A stretch of 64,000 nt of DNA from Oceanospirillaceae bacterium (GCA_013215445.1 JABSRA010000008.1:57350-121349), one strand, 5' to 3'. Shown: positions 7,062 to 16,474, numbered from the stretch's first letter. The notes: generated by a model from the letters alone, not told the origin. Numbers and translations: made by a program.

Positions 7062-9320
7062 TTACAAGCTACTTATCTTACCCTTCAATCGATAGGCATT
7101 ACTCACCACAGTAACCGAGGAGAGCGCCATCGCTGCACCCGCCAACATAGGATTAAGTAAGATACCAAAAGCTGGGTAAAGCACCCCTGCAGCCACCGGA
7201 ATTGCAATAATATTGTAGGCAAAGGCGCCAAATAAGTTCTGTTTAATGTTCGCTAAGGTTAACTTTGACACATTAATTGCATCACTGACCAGACCTAAGG
7301 ATCCATTGATCAAGGTAATATCTGCACTGTGAATCGCCACATCTGTTCCCGTGCCGATGGCACAGCCTAAATCAGCAACGGCCAATGCCGGCGCATCATT
7401 GATACCATCGCCAACCATCGCGACAACTTCGCCACTGGCCTGCATCTGGGTAATAGCCTGCTTTTTTTGTTGCGCATTCAGCTCCCCAACAAAGTCTGAA
7501 ACTCCAACTTGAGAGGCGACTGCCGCGACAGTCTCACGCTTATCGCCCGATAAAATAACGACTTTCAGGCCCTGTTGCTGTAACTTTTTGATCGCCTGAA
7601 CCGAGTCGGCCTTCAATGCGTCTGCCACCGCTAATATCACCACTAACCTACCTGCGACCTCGACGCCTACCAGAGTATTCGCCTCGCCCATTTTTTGTTG
7701 TGCCCACTGCTCACTCTGCACCCCTAGGTCAGCGTCCAACCAAGCTAAACTGCCAATTCTGATAGTCATACCGGCGATAGTGGCACTGACTCCTGAACTA
7801 GTCACACTGTCAAAGCTCTCAACGGTTAATGACTCATGGAATTCGCCATGCTCGCGAGAAAATTCGACCACGGCTTGTGCCAATGGATGCTCAGACTTAT
7901 TCTCTACGGCATCAAGATAACGATATATCACTTGTTTATCAGCGACCGCTAACCAATGACTATCGGTTACTTGCGGTTTACCTTGAGTGATGGTGCCCGT
8001 TTTATCCAGCACCACGGTGGTTAATTTTTGGGCGACCTGTAAGGCATCACCATTTTGAATTAGAATGCCCTTTTGCGCCGCTAGACCTACACCAATCATC
8101 GTCGACATGGGTGTGGCTAATCCTAGTGCGCAGGGACAGGCGACGATTAATACCGTCATCGTTGCGCTCAGCATATAACTCCAGTTACCAGTTGGGCCAA
8201 ACCACCACCAAATCAAAGCGGTGAGCACAGCGATCACCAACACGATGGGAACAAACACCGCGGCAATTTTATCGGCTAACCTACCTAGTGCAGGTTTGGC
8301 ATTTTGCGCCTGTCGCACCTGACTAATAATTTGTGCCAGCATAGTTTTTGCGCCCACCTGCGTGACTTCAAATACCAGTGAACCACTGCCATTCATCGTA
8401 CTGCCGATCAGTCTGTCACCGCGTTTTTTAGCCAGCGCTAAAGACTCTCCACTGACCATGGATTCGTCGACAAAACTGCTGCCTTCTGTCACTTTACCGT
8501 CAACCGGAATCACCTCACCTGGTTTCACCTGCAAGATGTCACCGGGTACTATCATCTGTATCGGCACTTGCACATAGCCATTTTCGCCGTTTTTACGCCA
8601 GGCTAAGGTGGGTTGCAACTTCACCAAACTCTGCACAGCTTTAGCAGTGGTGCCCCGCACTTTTGCCTCCAGTGCCTGCCCCAACAAGATAAACCCCAAG
8701 ATCATGACCGTTGCTTCAAAATATAAATGCTGGGCAATACTGGGCACCAAATCTACTGAGATACCCATTAAAACAAGCAACGTTAGCGAGTAACACCAGG
8801 CACTCAAAGTGCCGAGCGCTATCAATATATCCATATTAAAAACGAAATTTTTTAAACTCTGCCAGGCGCCGCGATAAATATTTGCGGCGCAATAGTACAT
8901 AATGGCAGCGGATAACAACGCCTGCATTACTCCCTGCCACCAGCCAACACTGGTGCTCAGCGGTGCTACTAAATCTAGCATTTGCACTAGCATCAACAGG
9001 AAACCGACTCCCATTGCCAGCCCACTTTTGATCAGGGTTAATTTGAGAAAGTACTGCTGTTGCTGTTCGAGCTGTTCGCGATCTTCATCACTGTTTAGCA
9101 CACTGGCATCGTAGCCCGCTTTTTGAATGCTCTCTATTACCAATTGGGCACTAATCTCACCGCGAATCGCCGCACTGCGATCGGCAAAATTAATCGAGAA
9201 GTCTTCTAAGTCAGACTGTTGTATTTGCAGCGCCGTCAACGCCTTATCGACTGAGCGCACACAGCCGGCACAGGATATACCCTGTAGAGAGAAAAATTGA
9301 ATATTACTGGTACTCGCCAT
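7062..9320 (-). CDS. copA: Copper-exporting P1B-type ATPase
   Basis: A 752-residue heavy-metal ATPase that pumps Cu(I) from cytoplasm to periplasm. One N-terminal HMA domain carries the metal site ISCAGC (C17, C20). The transmembrane metal site is CPCALGLATP, the phosphorylation site DKTGTITQGKP, and the nucleotide-binding SEHPLA and GDGINDAPAL motifs are intact. The CPC motif plus the C-terminal membrane pattern fit the Cu(I) class. E. coli CopA has two HMA domains and this has one, which is common. The start at 9320 has AAGAGG five bases upstream. The 93-base gap to ydjA has no clear CueR-type palindrome, so copper control is not shown by the sequence. Confidence 0.95.
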   Translation of the reverse strand: MASTSNIQFFSLQGISCAGCVRSVDKALTALQIQQSDLEDFSINFADRSAAIRGEISAQLVIESIQKAGYDASVLNSDEDREQLEQQQQYFLKLTLIKSGLAMGVGFLLMLVQMLDLVAPLSTSVGWWQGVMQALLSAAIMYYCAANIYRGAWQSLKNFVFNMDILIALGTLSAWCYSLTLLVLMGISVDLVPSIAQHLYFEATVMILGFILLGQALEAKVRGTTAKAVQSLVKLQPTLAWRKNGENGYVQVPIQMIVPGDILQVKPGEVIPVDGKVTEGSSFVDESMVSGESLALAKKRGDRLIGSTMNGSGSLVFEVTQVGAKTMLAQIISQVRQAQNAKPALGRLADKIAAVFVPIVLVIAVLTALIWWWFGPTGNWSYMLSATMTVLIVACPCALGLATPMSTMIGVGLAAQKGILIQNGDALQVAQKLTTVVLDKTGTITQGKPQVTDSHWLAVADKQVIYRYLDAVENKSEHPLAQAVVEFSREHGEFHESLTVESFDSVTSSGVSATIAGMTIRIGSLAWLDADLGVQSEQWAQQKMGEANTLVGVEVAGRLVVILAVADALKADSVQAIKKLQQQGLKVVILSGDKRETVAAVASQVGVSDFVGELNAQQKKQAITQMQASGEVVAMVGDGINDAPALAVADLGCAIGTGTDVAIHSADITLINGSLGLVSDAINVSKLTLANIKQNLFGAFAYNIIAIPVAAGVLYPAFGILLNPMLAGAAMALSSVTVVSNAYRLKGKISSL

Positions 9321-9413
9321 CTTAACCTCTTAGAAACTTGTATCGATCAACTCCCCCACAGGAGCTGCTACATTATACTGTATACGCTATCTCCAACACC
9401 GCCGCTTAATCGG

Positions 9414-9986
9414 CTAAACTGCAGTGCTGCTAATATCCGCCCAGGAGACAAACTGACTGCTATCAACGGCTGCGACCTGACGTATTTTCTTAGCGGTCCC
9501 CAAATAGAGAAAGCCAATTATCTGTTCATTCGCCTGCACGCCCAAGCTCTGTTTAACCAAATCATCAAACATCATGCCGCCCGATCGCCACATTGCACCT
9601 ACACCTTGGGCAAATGCTGCTAACTCTATGGCATGCGCCACACAACCTGCAGTGATTAACTGCTCTATTTCGGGAACTTTAGGATGATCTTTAAGGTGCG
9701 CCACGATGGTCATTATCATCGGTGCTCGCAGTGGTTTTGCCGCTATTTTTTTCTTTTGCTGCTCAGTTAACTGAGGATTTTTAGCGACATTTGCCCTGAC
9801 AAAGACTTCGCCCAAGGCAACGAGTTGCTCCTTATCCAATACAATAATACGCCAGGGACGAAGACAGGCATGATCCGGCGCCCTCGCGGCAGCTTGGTAC
9901 ATCACTTCAAGTTGTGTTGCACTGGGGGCTGGACCCTCTAGCTGTGGAGATGAAACTCTCTGATGCAATAATTCAATCGCCTGCAT
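9414..9986 (-). CDS. ydjA: YdjA-type NAD(P)H nitroreductase family protein
   Basis: A 190-residue single-domain FMN-dependent nitroreductase-fold protein. The family start is recognisable (AIELLHQRVSSPQLEGPAP), followed by AARAPDHACLRPWRIIVLD, GCVAHAIELAAFAQGVGAMWRSGG and IIGFLYLGT. YdjA-like proteins are short members that bind FMN at the dimer interface, and their physiological substrate is unknown. The gene is 23 bases downstream of queF and 93 bases upstream of copA on the same strand. The symbol is by family resemblance. Confidence 0.88.
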   Translation of the reverse strand: MQAIELLHQRVSSPQLEGPAPSATQLEVMYQAAARAPDHACLRPWRIIVLDKEQLVALGEVFVRANVAKNPQLTEQQKKKIAAKPLRAPMIMTIVAHLKDHPKVPEIEQLITAGCVAHAIELAAFAQGVGAMWRSGGMMFDDLVKQSLGVQANEQIIGFLYLGTAKKIRQVAAVDSSQFVSWADISSTAV

Positions 9987-10009
9987 GTTTTTCCCTTATC
10001 TAGGTTTGA

Positions 10010-10870
10010 TTATTGGCGCGAAAGTCTTAAATTTTCTGCCACCGCAGCGACACTACTTCTAAAGGGATTGATATCTAATCCACCCCGGCGTATATATCTT
10101 GCGTACACCGTTAGCTGCTGGGGTTGGCAATGTTGCCAAATATCCATAAAAATATTTTCAACACACTGCTCGTGGAAATCACCGTGTTCACGATATGACA
10201 CTAAATAACGCAGCAATCCTGACTCTGATAGTTTAGGCCCCTTATAATCAATGCTGATACTGGCCCAGTCTGGCTGGCCTGTTACTGGGCAATTCGATTT
10301 AAGTATATGGCTGAAAAGCTGCTCTGCAACAATGTTGCTCTGATCTGCCGCTAGTAGATCAGCATGTGGGCTGTAGTGGTCTATCTGCACATCACAGTCG
10401 TCGATACACCGCCCCGCAAACTGCTGCACTGCAGGAACTTGCTCCAACGAATAAAACACCACCTCAACCGGCTCGCCAGACACCGCTGACAAATCTTGTT
10501 GCATCTGCTTGAGTACCACGGCTTCAGAGGAAAATTCACTCAAATTGTAAGAGTTGAGATAGAGCTTAAAAGATTTAGATTCGATGATATAGGGGGAGTG
10601 CGCGCTAAAGGTAAACTGCGCTACCCTCACCAGCGGCTTGCCTTTTTTATCTAACCAAGAAATCTCATAGCCATTCCAAATATCAACGGCACCACTGTGC
10701 TGTAAGAAAGGCAGTGTCTGTCGCTCTATCGACCTTTTCTGCCAATTGATATTACGTTCAATCGGGAACAGTAAGCTGACGTCATAATGATTGACGTAAG
10801 CGGTATGACTGCCCAGTGGAGAACTCTCTACACTGTGCGGCGGATGCTGCACAGAATCATTATCACTCAT
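10010..10870 (-). CDS. queF: NADPH-dependent 7-cyano-7-deazaguanine reductase
   Basis: A 286-residue QueF of the long, two-domain E. coli type. It reduces preQ0 to preQ1 in queuosine biosynthesis. Visible elements are the substrate-binding ESKSFKLYLNSYNLSEF (E97), the covalent cysteine in SNCPVTGQPDW (C194) with the acid D201, and the C-terminal HEQCVENIFMDIW. Its ATG overlaps the stop of yadH (ATGA), so it is translationally coupled to a YadGH exporter, an arrangement without an obvious functional link. No preQ1 riboswitch is visible, as expected inside an operon. Confidence 0.96.
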   Translation of the reverse strand: MSDNDSVQHPPHSVESSPLGSHTAYVNHYDVSLLFPIERNINWQKRSIERQTLPFLQHSGAVDIWNGYEISWLDKKGKPLVRVAQFTFSAHSPYIIESKSFKLYLNSYNLSEFSSEAVVLKQMQQDLSAVSGEPVEVVFYSLEQVPAVQQFAGRCIDDCDVQIDHYSPHADLLAADQSNIVAEQLFSHILKSNCPVTGQPDWASISIDYKGPKLSESGLLRYLVSYREHGDFHEQCVENIFMDIWQHCQPQQLTVYARYIRRGGLDINPFRSSVAAVAENLRLSRQ

Positions 10871-11640
10871 GATCTAATCCCTTTACCTTTATTTAACATG
10901 TCCAATGCCACCATAAACAAACCCACCACAAAGACCACTATCACCACCAATGCCAAGTATATATTAATGTCGCTAGCCCCTAAAATACCATATCTAAAGG
11001 TGCTGACCATATACAAGATCGGATTCAACTGAGAGACGCCCTGCCAAAATTCTGGCAACAGTGATATCGAGTAAAAAACGCCGCCTAAATAGGTTAACGG
11101 CGTCAATATAAAAGTGGGAACAATTGAAATATCATCGAAAGAATTAGCCAACATCGCGTTGATAAAGCCCCCAATGGCGAACAGTATTGAAGTCAATAAT
11201 GTCACTATAATGATGATCGTCAGGCTGTGCACTTGTAGATCGGTAAAAAATAGTGACAACATGGTCACTAAAAAACCAACCATAACCCCACGGGAGACGC
11301 CACCTAATACATAGCCGACTAAAATGACCCAATTGGGCATCGGCGAGACTAACATCTCCTCTACGTTGCGCTGGAATTTAGCACTGTAGAAAGAAGCGAC
11401 CACATTACTGTATGAGTTGGTAATTACCGACATCATAATCAGGCCAGGCACAATAAATTCCATGTAGCTAAAGCCGCCCATTTGACCGATACGACTACCG
11501 ATCAAATTACCAAAGATGACAAAATACAAACTCATGGTAATCGCTGGTGGCAATAGTGTCTGCAACCAAATTCTGGTAAATCGTCGAATTTCTCTGCGAA
11601 CGATGGTGTACAGTGCAATAGCTAGTTCTCGATTATTCAC
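10867..11640 (-). CDS. yadH: ABC-2 type transporter permease, YadH family
   Basis: A 257-residue inner-membrane permease with about six hydrophobic segments and the ABC-2 signature region in its second half (PTFILTPLTYLGGVFYSIS, LNPILYMVSTFRYGILG). It pairs with the ATPase encoded just upstream. The two frames overlap by 8 bases and the start is GTG at 11640 with GGAG upstream. The YadGH substrate is not established. Motifs and operon arrangement make the family assignment strong. Confidence 0.93.
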   Translation of the reverse strand: MNNRELAIALYTIVRREIRRFTRIWLQTLLPPAITMSLYFVIFGNLIGSRIGQMGGFSYMEFIVPGLIMMSVITNSYSNVVASFYSAKFQRNVEEMLVSPMPNWVILVGYVLGGVSRGVMVGFLVTMLSLFFTDLQVHSLTIIIIVTLLTSILFAIGGFINAMLANSFDDISIVPTFILTPLTYLGGVFYSISLLPEFWQGVSQLNPILYMVSTFRYGILGASDINIYLALVVIVVFVVGLFMVALDMLNKGKGIRS

Positions 11641-12565
11641 CGGCTTGCTCCAAATTATTTTCCACCATTGAGATAAACATCTCCTCTAATCTATTCGATT
11701 TATTACGCATACTCGTGACGGTAATGGCCGAGCGCTCAAACTCTTTAAATAAACCATTTAAACTCTGACCTTTCTTCACCTCAACCACTAGCGAATGATC
11801 ATCTTCCAAGGTAATGCAATAACCGTCGATTAATGGCGCCTCTTGTAACGCGGGAGTAATATCAAAGATAAAGCTCTCTGAATCAAGCTGGGCAAGCAGT
11901 GCTTTGATACTGGTATTTTGAATGATTTTTCCGCGATCGATAATGGCTATATTCTTGCACAGATACTCGGCTTCTTCCAAGTAGTGGGTGGTTAAAATAA
12001 TGGTGGTACCCGCTTCATTTATCTCCCGTAAAAATTCCCACATAGATCGGCGCAGCTCAATATCAACCCCTGCTGTTGGCTCGTCAAGGATTAACAATTT
12101 GGGCTCGTGGACTAACGCCCTCGCAATCATCAACCGGCGCTTCATGCCTCCCGATAACATCCTGGCAGCTATGTCGCGCTTTTCCCAAAGACCTAATTTT
12201 TGCAGATAATACTGCGAGCGCTCAGCCGCGAGCTTATCGGGTAAACCATAAAACCCCGCTTGGGTTTTAATAATGTTATATACCGTTTCAAAAGCATTAA
12301 AATTAAACTCTTGAGGGACCACACCCAGAAACTGTTTAGCTTGGCTGGTCTGAGTCGCTAGATCATAACCAAAAATTTCTACCTTACCGGCAGTGGCATT
12401 CACCAGGGAGCAAACAATGCCTAAGGTCGTAGATTTGCCCGCACCATTAGGGCCTAAAAGCGCAAAAAAATCACCTTGTGCTACATTCAATGACACACCT
12501 TTGAGGGCCACAAATCCATTGTCATATATTTTTTCTAGATTGCTAATTAACAGTGCTGACTTCAT
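11633..12565 (-). CDS. yadG: ABC transporter ATP-binding protein, YadG family
   Basis: A 310-residue ATPase subunit. The Walker A is GPNGAGKST, the signature motif is RMLSGGMKRRLMIARALVH, and Walker B is LLILDEPTAGVD, followed by the H-loop TTHYLEEAEYL. About 80 residues after the ATPase core form the regulatory tail typical of drug/polysaccharide-type exporters. It has a GAGG ribosome binding site and heads a minus-strand run yadG-yadH-queF-ydjA-copA. Confidence 0.94.
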   Translation of the reverse strand: MKSALLISNLEKIYDNGFVALKGVSLNVAQGDFFALLGPNGAGKSTTLGIVCSLVNATAGKVEIFGYDLATQTSQAKQFLGVVPQEFNFNAFETVYNIIKTQAGFYGLPDKLAAERSQYYLQKLGLWEKRDIAARMLSGGMKRRLMIARALVHEPKLLILDEPTAGVDIELRRSMWEFLREINEAGTTIILTTHYLEEAEYLCKNIAIIDRGKIIQNTSIKALLAQLDSESFIFDITPALQEAPLIDGYCITLEDDHSLVVEVKKGQSLNGLFKEFERSAITVTSMRNKSNRLEEMFISMVENNLEQAGE

Positions 12566-12698
12566 AAAACCTCTGATTGCAAAAAATCATACTAACGATA
12601 CCCCGTCTTGCCAATCACCTCAGTGAAAGTATTCATTTACCGATTAAACTCGCTATACTTTTAAGATTCAGCTGGACAGATTCTGCACCTGACAGTCT

Positions 12699-12840
12699 GT
12701 GCACTAGTTTTACCTTTGATTTACAGACTTTTCTTGCTCATTCAGCCGCACACACCAGTACCAGTTTCAATCGAAGCGATCCTTTGAAAATAACTAGCGG
12801 CGCTATCATCACAGCATTGCATACCATATCAGAGCTTGCT
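12699..12840 (+). repeat. Interspersed repeat, copy A (about 145 bp family)
   Basis: One of three diverged copies found by comparing intergenic regions. In the orientation chosen here all copies read TTTACAGACTTTT (or close), then an AATCAGCCG/ATTCAGCCG block, a CACACCAG block, TTCAATCGAA, GGCGCTATCATCAC and GCATTGCAT. This copy sits in the 363-base gap between yadG and the PA2817-family gene. An apparent open frame across it is not supported as a gene. Confidence 0.75.
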
Positions 12841-12928
12841 GGATTTGGCTTAAATTGGGGCAAACAACGCTAATTCAAGGTGCATCTCGTTGACTAAAGC
12901 GCTAAACTTTTAGGCTTAAATTACCTAG

Positions 12929-13339
12929 TTGAGCGATCCCATGAATCAGTACCATGAATTTCACGTAGAACTACTCAAGCAGACCTATAATCAATTGCTT
13001 AGCCACTATCCTTTTAACACCGAAGAGCTAATGATCGAGCAGCAAGATTTTTTGGATGATTTCGTAGCGCTAATCGACCTATGCCAAAAACAGAGCGAAG
13101 ACGCGACAGAGAAGGGACAACATTTCTGTACTGGCTGGGTGCGCACATACTCAGATCTAACGCCATTGCTGCCCAGAGATCTACTCTGGTACTTTGGCGG
13201 AGACTGCTTACACTACATGCCAGATGATGAGATAGTGCAGTTCCAGTATTTGGACGAGATACGCCACGAGGCACTTTCTGCTGGCAAAGAGTTTGACTAC
13301 CCTAGCGAGCGGTCTAGAGTGTTTAAATTACAACACTAA
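12929..13339 (+). CDS. PA2817 family protein
   Basis: A 136-residue soluble protein. The conserved core LLPRDLLWYFGGDCLHYMPD matches my memory of a small family named after Pseudomonas aeruginosa PA2817. Function unknown. No membrane segment or signal. Acidic N-terminal half, with aromatic residues clustered in the core. It is flanked by an interspersed repeat upstream and a convergent sensor gene downstream (41 bases between stops). Confidence 0.75.
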   Translation: MSDPMNQYHEFHVELLKQTYNQLLSHYPFNTEELMIEQQDFLDDFVALIDLCQKQSEDATEKGQHFCTGWVRTYSDLTPLLPRDLLWYFGGDCLHYMPDDEIVQFQYLDEIRHEALSAGKEFDYPSERSRVFKLQH

Positions 13340-13380
13340 TGATCAGTATCTAGCGGATCAAAAAAAGCAACCATTGACCA

Positions 13381-15420
13381 TCACAGGTCGATGACCGCAG
13401 AACAAAAGTTAACGCTCTTACGCTTCGCTTGATACATTGCCATCTCGGCATTTCTGAGCAGCTCTGGCACACTCTCGGTGTGCTCTGGCGCATAACTTGC
13501 ACCTATGGTAATCGCTAAAAAATACTCTTTATCATCGACATTAACTGCCTGCGTATAACTCGAGATTATTTTGTCGGTGACAATTTCAGCATCGCTGATA
13601 TCGCTCAGCCCCTCCAAGACAATGACAAAATGATCATCACTGAGCTGTGTAAGCATATCATACTGACGTAAACAAACTGACATTCGATCATTTAAGTCCT
13701 TAAGAATCAATGGATTTAGATCCAAATTCTCAATACCGGACTGCTCGGGAAAACCACTAATTTCGCAGTACAACAACGCCAATACTTTATGCCTCTCTAA
13801 CGAACGAGATATTGCAAATGGCAGGTACTCTAAAAAAACTTGTTTATTATAATTTATCAAACTCGGATCGTTAAACGCCAACCACTCTAGACGATCCTCT
13901 GCTTTGCGCTGTGATGTAATGTCGACACAGATCGACAATATTACCGGATCAATAGTGCCCGGCACACTCAGCAGTGCATGCAACCATAACAGCACATAGA
14001 TATCACCTTTACCATTACGCCACTTCGTTTCTGCCTTGACCAAGGTCTCTCCACCTAGGTACAGATAATTTAGCGCGGCGAGTCCATCATCTTCGGCTAA
14101 ATCAGTGCAAAAAATTTCAGAATAGGTTAAACCATTAAAATCCTCTATCTCAAACAAGCTACAACCGGCTTGGTTTAGCGCAATAATTTCACCTCCCAAC
14201 TTTTGCACTAGAATGACCGTTTGTTGATCATTAAGCATTCGATCAATAAAACTTTTAGCTTGGTTGAGTTCACGCACCATCGATTGTAATTTAATCGCAT
14301 TATTAGCTTCAGTTTGACGTAATAAATCCATTTTATGACTGATTTTTGCCAATTGACGATCGTACTGTTGCAACTCATCATCCAGAATCCGATGACCGTC
14401 GGTCTTGTTCTTAGCGCTGAAGAGGTCTTCTTCTAAACCTATCGCCTGGGACATCGCCAACAGGCGCGGTAGCTGGTAGGAAATTCGACTAATAATAATA
14501 TAGAGCAACAACAGGCTCAGCGCTAAACTACCGATACCCCAAAAAACAATCGTTTCGAACAACTGATTAAACCGCTTGATCCTATTCGTCATGCTCTGAA
14601 TAAAAACCCACTTAATAGGCTTATCAACACTGTCCGACAAACTATCAAAATACACCGCGTATTGATCGTCAAAAATACTCACTGAATACTCGACGCCGTC
14701 CTTCAGATCGCGAGCAGTTGCGGGCAGCCTCTGCAACAGGGCTATACTGCTCTCTCGATGGGTAAAGTCGAAGAACACTTGCTGCCACTGGTTAGACTTT
14801 TCTTGCCTCGCCAGAAAATCAAACAAACCAACTTCCATATTCTGTTGTCGATTAAAATTATTGAGCAGAGGCAATAAGTCTTTGTATACGGTAACAAAGG
14901 CAATGATCTCTGCTTTATTTTTTATCGGCAATACCCAATATAAACGACAGCTCACCTGACAGTTCAAACCTGACGAAACAGTACTAGAGTCCGATCTACG
15001 CTGAATAATTGCAGAATTTAGCCACTCCTGCCTCCCCCACTGCTGTAATTTCTCCGCATTGGGGCCCTGCAATACAACAGCATCGAGATCCCCTGCTGGC
15101 ACTGCCTCGAAGTAGCTGTCTATGATTAACGTTAACTGACTGATGGACAGTTCTGAATGATTCAAAGCATGTGCTGAGAAATTATAGGCGGCCTGTTCCA
15201 GATTAGCATTCGCCAAGCTAATCATTCTATCTAAGACCTGTATTTTTGAAGACTTAAGCTGTTGAGTGCGCTCATTAAACACCCTTTTTTCAAAGTTATA
15301 AAAACCTATACTGAAGGCTGCATGTATAATAACGATCAAACAAGCCAAGGCTAAAAACAGCTTCCAGCGAATACTTAAAAAAGGCCTTAACTTTGGGTTT
15401 CCCAGCTCATCTTGCAACAC
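13381..15420 (-). CDS. Membrane sensor with PAS and degenerate GGDEF domain
   Basis: A 679-residue protein. Two membrane helices (about 19-40 and 283-310) bracket a periplasmic sensor region. A coiled linker, a PAS-like domain (about 390-510) and a GGDEF-fold domain (about 525-679, opening LEWLAFNDPSLINYNKQVFL) follow. The catalytic GGDEF motif is replaced by LSDDH, and the usual D-L-D-x-F metal site is degraded (YCEISGF), so diguanylate cyclase activity is unlikely. There is no EAL domain. Such proteins can act as c-di-GMP or GTP sensors or as scaffolds. It starts with GTG at 15420 behind GGGAG. No partner gene is adjacent. Confidence 0.85.
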   Translation of the reverse strand: MLQDELGNPKLRPFLSIRWKLFLALACLIVIIHAAFSIGFYNFEKRVFNERTQQLKSSKIQVLDRMISLANANLEQAAYNFSAHALNHSELSISQLTLIIDSYFEAVPAGDLDAVVLQGPNAEKLQQWGRQEWLNSAIIQRRSDSSTVSSGLNCQVSCRLYWVLPIKNKAEIIAFVTVYKDLLPLLNNFNRQQNMEVGLFDFLARQEKSNQWQQVFFDFTHRESSIALLQRLPATARDLKDGVEYSVSIFDDQYAVYFDSLSDSVDKPIKWVFIQSMTNRIKRFNQLFETIVFWGIGSLALSLLLLYIIISRISYQLPRLLAMSQAIGLEEDLFSAKNKTDGHRILDDELQQYDRQLAKISHKMDLLRQTEANNAIKLQSMVRELNQAKSFIDRMLNDQQTVILVQKLGGEIIALNQAGCSLFEIEDFNGLTYSEIFCTDLAEDDGLAALNYLYLGGETLVKAETKWRNGKGDIYVLLWLHALLSVPGTIDPVILSICVDITSQRKAEDRLEWLAFNDPSLINYNKQVFLEYLPFAISRSLERHKVLALLYCEISGFPEQSGIENLDLNPLILKDLNDRMSVCLRQYDMLTQLSDDHFVIVLEGLSDISDAEIVTDKIISSYTQAVNVDDKEYFLAITIGASYAPEHTESVPELLRNAEMAMYQAKRKSVNFCSAVIDL

Positions 15421-15884
15421 TCAAACTCCCTTTCACTGCCAACAATAGAACAACATAAATAAAAATAAACTGATGAGATCTCGACACAACGAGCACCCTC
15501 GATACCATCGCGTTACAAACCGGCTCCCGACCTGCGGATTTTTCAAGCCTTAGCTTCGCCCGTAACGCTATTCAGCGCTCTTATCGATAACAACTAACGG
15601 CAAAACATTACCAGAAAAAACCAATCACAGCAGATAGCTTAAAGATCCAACCCTGATAGCAGCGATTTTCAGCTAGTTTTAATGCAGCGTTTAGGCCGTG
15701 CCAACACGCGATCCTAGCATAGTAAAAATACCATCGAGACAGATCGGTTCATAACGCACAGTGAATCACTGTAATAACAATACAATGACAGCTAATCCGC
15801 TACTATGCAGATTAAGTGAAGATTTTCAGTAAATCAAGATCTATAGAATAAAGATTTGGTCGCAATACTGCGATAAAGAAGAAA
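15421..15884. other. Intergenic region left of tRNA-Glu
   Basis: 464 bases with no gene I can support. It contains the upstream region of the degenerate-GGDEF gene, a short hairpin after the tRNA, and a 16-base sequence (15565-15580, ACGCTATTCAGCGCTC) that recurs inside the pyk/hexR hairpin at 60926-60941. A stretch at about 15511-15563 has tRNA-like words but no cloverleaf. Confidence 0.5.
15860..15873 (-). terminator. Small hairpin after tRNA-Glu
   Basis: TCGCA / TGCGA with a 4-base loop, 11 bases past the tRNA 3' end. It is followed on the minus strand by CCAAATCTTTATT, only a weak T-rich tail. Confidence 0.35.
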
Positions 15885-15960
15885 TGGCGTCCCATAGGGG
15901 GTTCGAACCCCTGTTACCGCCGTGAAAGGGCGGTGTCCTAGACCACTAGACGAATGGGAC
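15885..15960 (-). tRNA. tRNA-Glu (anticodon UUC)
   Basis: A 76-nt tRNA read on the minus strand. The acceptor arms GTCCCAT / ATGGGAC pair perfectly. The D arm is CTAGTGGTCTAG, the anticodon loop CTTTCAC gives UUC (Glu, GAA/GAG), and the T arm AGGGGTTCGAACCCCC is canonical. The CCA end is encoded after a G discriminator. A strong promoter with a GC-rich discriminator lies just upstream. It stands alone, with no integrase or duplicated 3' end nearby, so no island boundary is indicated. Confidence 0.98.
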
Positions 15961-16001
15961 AACATCACATTAAAAGCGCTGCTCTTAAATGCGGGGCAGA
16001 T

Positions 16002-16029
16002 TTTATATCGATAACTAATGTAGCGTCAA
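16002..16029 (-). promoter_or_regulatory. Stringent-type promoter of tRNA-Glu
   Basis: On the minus strand, TTGACG (16029-16024) and TATAAA (16007-16002) are 16 bases apart. They are followed by a GC-rich discriminator, CTGCCCCGC, just before the expected start point near 15993. This is the design of growth-rate and ppGpp-sensitive stable RNA promoters. Confidence 0.7.
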
Positions 16030-16474
16030 GTGGTTTGTCGGTTTTTATTTGGATAGTCATCAACAAGCGCATTTTTCACTCAGCAATACGCAAAATTTAG
16101 CTTTTATTGCTTTAAAATCGAACAGCAATGGCGACCACAGCAACCAGACAAGCCTTTTTCTGATCGGCCATTAACGTTAACTCCATTAACCACAAAGCCA
16201 TTTCATTAGCCGATATAACCCTTCTCAACGGCTAACAATCGACTAACCAGACAATCCTCGATAATAATATTAACCATTATTTTTTTTGCCTATTCCATGC
16301 CAAGCACTCTTAATTTGGTTGTAGTACAATAAGTATCTAAAGCCAAAAAATGATATCTCAATTTTCAGGTATTATTTGGGCTCTATTTCAGACAGATGTA
16401 ACCACAATAATAATAGGACTTCTAAGGGAAGCAATCCTCGGCAAGTTCAGTTTTTTTACACAGGCGAGTAACAA
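16030..16474. other. Intergenic region upstream of the 16.5 kb gene
   Basis: 445 AT-rich bases between the tRNA promoter and the next plus-strand gene. No reading frame or stable RNA can be supported. The far end contains an AGGCGAG ribosome binding site for the next gene. Confidence 0.5.

Noticed and set aside
9321..9413. Possible CueR operator upstream of copA
   Set aside because: A short CTCC/GGGGAG symmetry is present, but no ACCTTCC-type palindrome with the 19-base promoter spacing expected for CueR.
12577..12873. A 98-codon plus-strand open frame between yadG and the PA2817-family gene
   Set aside because: Most of it is interspersed repeat copy A. The other copies are broken in the same frame and there is no ribosome binding site.
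15511..15563. tRNA-like words (such as cctgcggattttt) near the degenerate-GGDEF gene
   Set aside because: No acceptor-stem pairing or complete cloverleaf can be drawn. At most a decayed tRNA fragment.
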